A stretch of 16,943 bases of DNA. Origin: JAJRAG01 sp050010535. Lineage in GTDB: Archaea; Thermoplasmatota; Thermoplasmata; Methanomassiliicoccales; JACIVX01. The notes beneath the pieces are model-generated. The model worked only from the letters and a program-made list of their open reading frames with translations. It did not search any database and was not told where the DNA came from. Of the stretch, positions 13,145 to 16,943 are shown piece after piece; within the stretch, counting starts at the first letter, position 1, and each line of letters opens with the position of its first letter. Where the stretch lies: NCBI GenBank assembly GCA_050010535.1, contig JBEKKT010000029.1:1-16943 (forward strand), in the 5' to 3' direction. The position numbers and the translations under genes were made by a program.

Positions 13145-14119
13145 TCAGAACTCGAGCAGCGATTTCTGGTTCCTGATCAACGGATGCGCTTCGATCCCAG
13201 AAGACCGTTGAATCTCGGAGGCCAGCTCCTCGGAGAACCCGTGGTGTGTGAATACAACCGAAGGATCGCAGGCCTTCACGAAGGTCATCAGCTCCTCGAA
13301 ATCCGCATGGTCCGAGAACGGAAAGGCCTCGTCGACAAGCATCTTGTGCTTGAACGATGACTCTACCGACCATCCGGACACCATCGTGATTCGCGTACCC
13401 TTCTTCTTCCAATGACGGATGGAGTTCGAGTTCCTGACACCCGGAGGACATATCATTAAGAACGGTTTCTTCACGCTGTCCTTCGAGTAGGGCAAGCACT
13501 TCGAGAGCGTCTCGGTCCCTTCCACGAGTCTGGTCATGTTCATGACCGATCCATGCAAGTATGGCGTGAGGTTACCGAACATCCGTATCAGCTCCTGGGA
13601 TTTCCCGAGGGGGTACGCAAGCAAAGCGACCGACATTCCCTGCGAGATGTTGTCGTCGATCAAATCCTTCATGACGCCCATCATCGCATCAGTAGAGGGG
13701 AAAACATATTGAGGCATGCCGTAGGTGGCCTCGATCACAATCACGTCCGCTTTCGAATGTCTGGTACCGACGATCCCAAGGCGATTCCTCGGGCAGAAGT
13801 CGCCGATTTAGAGGATCTTGCGACGTCCGTCTACCAGGAACATAGTTCAGCTGGCTACGTGACCGACGTTCTTCATTTCTATCCTGCTGGATTCGTCGAT
13901 CACGAGACCGCGTCTGAGTCTGCTGGAGGCACATCGAGGCGCCGGTCTCAGAGCACACGACCTTCCTTCCCTGAGCGCTCCTCGGAAGGTGGTCCTGTGG
14001 GCATGCGAGATGCAGTAGGTCCCTGAATCACCTATTGCCGCCGAATCGAAGTGACACCGCGGTTCCCCTAAGAATTCAACGCCGTTCCCCAACCTGATCT
14101 CGAGCGCATTCCTGCCCAT
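13145..14119 (-). pseudogene. Decayed metallo-beta-lactamase/beta-CASP RNA-processing exonuclease (COG1236-like)
   Basis: On the minus strand an ATG at 14119 opens a frame that, read through lesions, would give about 324 residues. The order is LEIRLGNGVEFLGEPRCHFD, then GTYCISHAHR, MKNVGHVAS, TMFLVDGRRKIL, IGDFCPRNRLG, ADVIVIEATYGMP, EAFPFSDHADFEEL and VVFTHHGF. These are the metal-binding and beta-CASP landmarks of archaeal exonucleases of this fold. The frame is broken four ways: a missing G near 13994 destroys the DH of the SHAHxDH motif (DHLPRSAQGRKVVCSE is read in the next frame); a compensating shift follows near 13915-13945; and in-frame TGA (13849-13847) and TAA (13810-13808) stops follow. 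The 5' part and the 199-codon 3' part share one frame. It converges on cbf5. Confidence 0.8.
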
Positions 14120-14142
14120 CGAGTGTGGGCTATGTTGGGAGT

Positions 14143-14152
14143 GGTTTTTATC
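14143..14152 (-). promoter_or_regulatory. TATA-like promoter box of the nuclease pseudogene
   Basis: On the minus strand GATAAAAACC ends 23 nt before the ATG at 14119. That is about the archaeal TATA-to-start distance for a nearly leaderless mRNA. The match is by eye only. Confidence 0.4.
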
Positions 14153-14381
14153 TCGTTTGAGCGGTAGACCGAAAAGCACTTTGCTTCATCGGTTGGAGTA
14201 CATTGTGCCTCTTCGGGTACTTTTCTGATTTTGATGAGATGTAGCTTATCGGTACTTGAGCGTGACGAGAGTTCAAATTTGTACGTGTTGTGTTTGTGAC
14301 ATTGTAGATTCAAGCCACCCAATGAATTGCTCAATCTGGGTCGATCACAAGATACTTTCAGTCATCTCCTACCTCCACCCA

Positions 14382-14389
14382 TTTATAAG
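14382..14389 (+). promoter_or_regulatory. TATA-like promoter box of the RecA-like/PolB2 operon
   Basis: TTTATAAG lies about 30 nt before the ATG at 14419, preceded by a C-rich stretch where a BRE would be. Transcription would start near 14410-14413, giving a very short leader. The match is by eye only. Confidence 0.5.
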
Positions 14390-14418
14390 ATAAAGCCGAC
14401 TTCAAAAAAGGGGAGGCA

Positions 14419-15156
14419 ATGACTTTCGCTGTGGCGGAGGCTTCAATACGCGGCGATGTCGAGAGTGAGGTCCAGATAGACATCGACCGGGAGCGGACCA
14501 TCGACACCTCGATACCTGCCATCGATGCCTTCGTGGAAGGATTTCGATCGTCCCAAATCACATTCATTGATAGTTCCGACCGGATGCTGTTCGACCTGAT
14601 TCATACTCTCTGCATTAACTCCATCCACTCCCTAGAGGGGGAGATCGTATGGGTGGACGGCGGGAACTCCATCAATCCCTACGAGCTCGCGGGTCTGTGC
14701 AAACGGTTCAGGATGGATATGGGCGAGACATTGGACTGCATAAACATATCGAGGGCGTTCACCGCGTATCAGATGGTCACGCTCATCGCAGACGCGCTTG
14801 AGAACGAAGTCGAACAAACGGGGTCCGAACTAGTCATCGTCTCCTGCTTCCCGGACCTATTCCTGGACCGTGACATGTGGTGGTCCGAATCGTTCCAGCT
14901 CATGAAGCACTGCATATCCACGCTGCAATCTATAACGAGGAAGCATAACACCGTCACAATCCTAACGAACTATGGTCTGACGAAGATGCTCTACAAAAAG
15001 AGCCTCAGGACTGTTCTGTACGGGAGTGCGGATAAGATACTCCGGATAGAGAACAAGAAATACGCTCTCCTTCTGAGCCTGGTAAAGGAGGGGCGCGCGA
15101 TGCTGTACCATCCCGTCCCTTACTACCAGATGACGCTCGACGAGTTCTGGGGGTGA
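14419..15156 (+). CDS. RecA/RadA-superfamily protein lacking Walker motifs (PolB2-associated)
   Basis: The 245-residue protein follows the layout of RadA/RadB-type ATPases. IDTSIPAIDAFVEGF (residues 28-42) corresponds to the start of the RecA core, GEIVWVDGGNSINPYELAGL (74-93) to the strand after the P-loop helix, and CINISRAFTAYQMVTLIADA (107-126) to the segment that in RadA reads like NIYVARAYNSDHQM. The Walker A position (about 50-58) reads IDSSDRMLF with no GxxGxGK[TS]. The Walker B strand ELVIVSCF (137-144) has Ser where Asp is expected. ATP hydrolysis is therefore unlikely. It is the first gene of an operon with a small helical protein and PolB2. GGGGAGG precedes the ATG by only 2 nt. 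Membership of the superfamily is by pattern, not search. Confidence 0.75.
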   Translation: MTFAVAEASIRGDVESEVQIDIDRERTIDTSIPAIDAFVEGFRSSQITFIDSSDRMLFDLIHTLCINSIHSLEGEIVWVDGGNSINPYELAGLCKRFRMDMGETLDCINISRAFTAYQMVTLIADALENEVEQTGSELVIVSCFPDLFLDRDMWWSESFQLMKHCISTLQSITRKHNTVTILTNYGLTKMLYKKSLRTVLYGSADKILRIENKKYALLLSLVKEGRAMLYHPVPYYQMTLDEFWG

Positions 15157-15160
15157 GAGC

Positions 15161-15409
15161 TTGGGGAGGACCGTTCCTACGTACAGGCAGACGCTCGAAT
15201 CGATTGTTCGGGATCTGGGGGATTACAGGCGCGCACTCACGGAGAAGGACGGAGAGGTGTTCGACGAGATGATGAAAAAGGCCAGGATGCATGCCTCCGC
15301 GTCCACATATGCGGCTTTCCTCGACCCCTTGGAAGGATTCGTGCTCTCCATCCTGCTCGAGCAGGAGAAGAGCCTTCGGGCTTTGAAGGAAAAGAACGAG
15401 GAGAGATGA
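15161..15409 (+). CDS. Small helical protein of the PolB2 operon, function unknown
   Basis: The 82-residue protein starts with TTG at 15161, 4 nt after GGGGGTGA, which overlaps the end of the RecA-like gene. It appears entirely alpha-helical: TYRQTLESIVRDLGDYRRAL, EKDGEVFDEMMKKARMHASA, and LEGFVLSILLEQEKSLRALK with a charged end. It has no cysteines, membrane segments or known motif that I recognise. Its stop overlaps the polymerase start by ATGA, so the two should be co-translated. I infer that it is a partner or linker between the RecA-like protein and the polymerase. A small protein in this position is, as I recall, usual for archaeal PolB2 loci. Confidence 0.75.
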   Translation: MGRTVPTYRQTLESIVRDLGDYRRALTEKDGEVFDEMMKKARMHASASTYAAFLDPLEGFVLSILLEQEKSLRALKEKNEER

Positions 15410-16943
15410 AGGGCTGGATCATAGACTGCTACCCGGATTACGAGCACGATTGCATCGTAATCTGGATAAAGACGAACAGAGGGATCGAGAGGCTCGTGGA
15501 CAAGTGCTTCTTCCCGAAGTTCTACGTTTGGGCGCCGGAAGAGCGGCTCATGAAGCTTGCCGACGATCTCACGATGTTCGACGTCAATGAGCTGACCCTT
15601 GAGAATAAGAAGATCTGGCTTGGAGAGGAGGAGGAGAAGCTGACACTCGGGGTCGCAGTCAACAAGTATAGGTCGCTCAACCAGCTGGCCAGACAGGTGA
15701 GCCGCTGGGGGGATTACAAGGATTGCAGTCTGTTCAACGTCGACATGCGGTTCGAGCAACGGTACTTCCTCGCCTACGATCTATTCCCGATGGGGCTCGT
15801 CGAGTTCGGAAAAGAGCTCAGGTCCATCGATTCTCCATACAGACTGGACTATCCAATACCCAACCTAAGAACTTCGAACCTCAAGGTAGATGTAAAAGCC
15901 CGCAACGGAATCCCGACCTTCGACGACCCGATCAGGAGTGTGCAACTCGACGAGATAACAATAGATGGTTCCGAGGAGAGCATCTTGACTGATCTGGACT
16001 CGCTCGTGCGGAAGATCGATCCGGACGTCATATACACCTGCGATGGCGATGGATTCTACATGCATTACCTCGCTAAAAGGGCCGAGAGGAACGACCTGAG
16101 ATTCGACCTCGGAAGGGAATCTGGAGGAAGGTTCTCGAAAGGTAAGAGCTACTTCACTTACGGGCGGATACTTTACAAGCCCCCGGCGCACAAGCTCAGG
16201 GGACGGATCCACGTAGACACCAGCAGCTCGTTCATGTTCGCTGAAAGCGGCATCTACGGTCTGATAGACCTCTCCAGACTTTGCGGAATTCCAGTCCAGG
16301 ACCTATCACGACTGTCGCCTGGAAGTGCGATAAGTGCCATGCAGGTGAACGAAGCGTTGCGCACCGGACACCTAGTACTTTGGAAGAAAAACCTCCCCGA
16401 GAGGTTCAAAACCGCGCGGGAGCTGATCGTTTGCGACCGAGGCGGCTTCATCTACGAGCCCAGCGTCGGAATCCACGATGGCATCGTTGAGGTGGACTTT
16501 GCCTCGCTCTATCCGAACATCATGGTCAGGCACAACGTATCCCCTGAGACAGTAATGTGCGACTGTTGCCCGAATTCTTCCAAGATAGTTCCGGAGATCG
16601 GGTACAGGATCTGCGAGAAGAGGATCGGCCTGATTCCGCTGGTCCTGGGTTCGATAATAAAGCGCCGCCTCACCTTCAAGCGACTGATGAAGGGAGACGG
16701 CAGGAGACGCGAGATCTACGAGGAGCGTTCGAAGATTCTGAAATGGGTCTTGGTGACTTGCTTCGGCTACACTGGTTACAGGAACGCACGCTTCGGTAGG
16801 ATAGAGTGCCATGAATCGATTACTGCATACGGTAGAGAGATATTGCTGAGGACATCGGAGATCGCGGAACGCCATGGGTTCCGGATAGTCCACGGAATAA
16901 TGGATTCCCTCTGGCTCGAAGGGGATGCCGATCCAACGGAGTT
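15406..16943 (+). CDS. polB2: PolB2-type B-family DNA polymerase with disrupted active site, 3'-truncated by the window edge
   Basis: Only 512 codons lie inside the window. Palm motif A is intact: GIVEVDFASLYPNIMVRHNV with Asp364. The motif B helix, normally KxxxNSxYG, reads KWVLVTCFGYTGY (446-458), so Asn-Ser is Val-Thr. Motif C, normally YGDTDS, reads HGIMDS (496-501), so the first catalytic Asp is Ile498 and Asp500 remains. The exonuclease region is weak: the usual FDIET is replaced near VQLDEITIDG, and Exo II reads VIYTCDGDGFYMHYLAKRAE. C385, C387, C388 and C403 may form a metal site. Loss of the first motif C Asp marks the archaeal PolB2 clade, described as inactivated; crenarchaeal members (Dpo2) have been linked to damage tolerance. 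ATGA overlap with the preceding gene; GAGGAGAG just upstream. Confidence 0.9.
   Translation, partial: MKGWIIDCYPDYEHDCIVIWIKTNRGIERLVDKCFFPKFYVWAPEERLMKLADDLTMFDVNELTLENKKIWLGEEEEKLTLGVAVNKYRSLNQLARQVSRWGDYKDCSLFNVDMRFEQRYFLAYDLFPMGLVEFGKELRSIDSPYRLDYPIPNLRTSNLKVDVKARNGIPTFDDPIRSVQLDEITIDGSEESILTDLDSLVRKIDPDVIYTCDGDGFYMHYLAKRAERNDLRFDLGRESGGRFSKGKSYFTYGRILYKPPAHKLRGRIHVDTSSSFMFAESGIYGLIDLSRLCGIPVQDLSRLSPGSAISAMQVNEALRTGHLVLWKKNLPERFKTARELIVCDRGGFIYEPSVGIHDGIVEVDFASLYPNIMVRHNVSPETVMCDCCPNSSKIVPEIGYRICEKRIGLIPLVLGSIIKRRLTFKRLMKGDGRRREIYEERSKILKWVLVTCFGYTGYRNARFGRIECHESITAYGREILLRTSEIAERHGFRIVHGIMDSLWLEGDADPTE

Larger units (their letters stand above)
14120..14418. other. Divergent archaeal intergenic region
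   Basis: This 299-nt gap is more AT-rich than its neighbours and lies between the pseudogene start (minus) and the RecA-like gene (plus). It contains a TATA-like box facing each gene. I see no tRNA, no complete C/D-box RNA and no convincing small gene in it. Confidence 0.6.

Noticed and set aside
13808..13849. Stop-codon readthrough or recoding of TGA and TAA in the nuclease gene
   Set aside because: TGA and TAA are both used as normal stops throughout the neighbouring genes, and frameshifts accompany the stops, so decay or consensus error is simpler.
14220..14260. CTGA followed by TTGATGAG, resembling the D'/C' boxes of an archaeal C/D guide RNA
   Set aside because: No matching C box lies 12-16 nt upstream and no terminal D box or closing stem is evident, so only half of the pattern is present.
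14068..14334. An 88-codon minus-strand frame upstream of the nuclease pseudogene
   Set aside because: It overlaps the pseudogene start and its likely promoter in another frame, has no ribosome binding site that I see and no recognisable protein pattern.

Overview
This window looks like two pieces of DNA from different organisms joined at about position 1700-1724. Positions 1 to about 1720 are bacterial, most likely acidobacterial: the 5' half of a thiD-type kinase gene on the minus strand, then a secreted protein with five 'GloVer' tandem repeats. From about 1700 onward everything is archaeal. The GloVer reading frame runs into the last codons of an archaeal ribosomal protein S3 gene through a purine-rich stretch of about 20 nt that can be read as either protein. 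A split S3 gene would normally be lethal, so an assembly chimera is the simplest explanation.

Positions 1700-13135 are a dense archaeal S10/spc-type ribosomal operon. The order is S3 (tail only), L29, aIF1/SUI1, RNase P Rnp1, S17, L14, L24, S4e, L5, S14, S8, L6, L32e, L19e, L18, S5, L30, L15, SecY, a DUF106/EMC3-like membrane protein, cytidylate kinase and Cbf5. Genes overlap by 1-4 nt (19 nt for cmk-cbf5) or lie a few bases apart, Shine-Dalgarno sites often sit inside the previous gene's end, and several starts are TTG or GTG. S4e, L32e, L19e, Rnp1 and the archaeal SecY show this is an archaeon. The missing adk, L34e and L14e genes near secY-cmk-cbf5 and the long L32e N-terminus suggest a Thermoplasmata-like euryarchaeon; that placement is an inference. 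The operon combines ribosome assembly, start-site selection, tRNA 5' processing, membrane insertion, nucleotide supply and RNA pseudouridylation.

Positions 13145-14119 (minus strand) hold a decayed gene for a metallo-beta-lactamase/beta-CASP RNA-processing nuclease. It has two in-frame stops and a pair of frameshifts, all within about 190 bp, yet it keeps a plausible promoter. Positions 14120-14418 are intergenic, with TATA-like boxes facing both ways.

Positions 14419-16943 hold a three-gene operon that is the most interesting part: a RecA/RadA-fold protein lacking both Walker signatures, a small helical protein of 82 residues, and the first 512 codons of a B-family DNA polymerase of the PolB2 type. 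In the polymerase, motif A is intact, motif C has lost its first catalytic Asp, motif B is altered and the exonuclease motifs are degenerate. The module thus pairs an apparently inactive recombinase-like protein with an apparently inactive or atypical polymerase, suggesting a structural, regulatory or damage-tolerance role.
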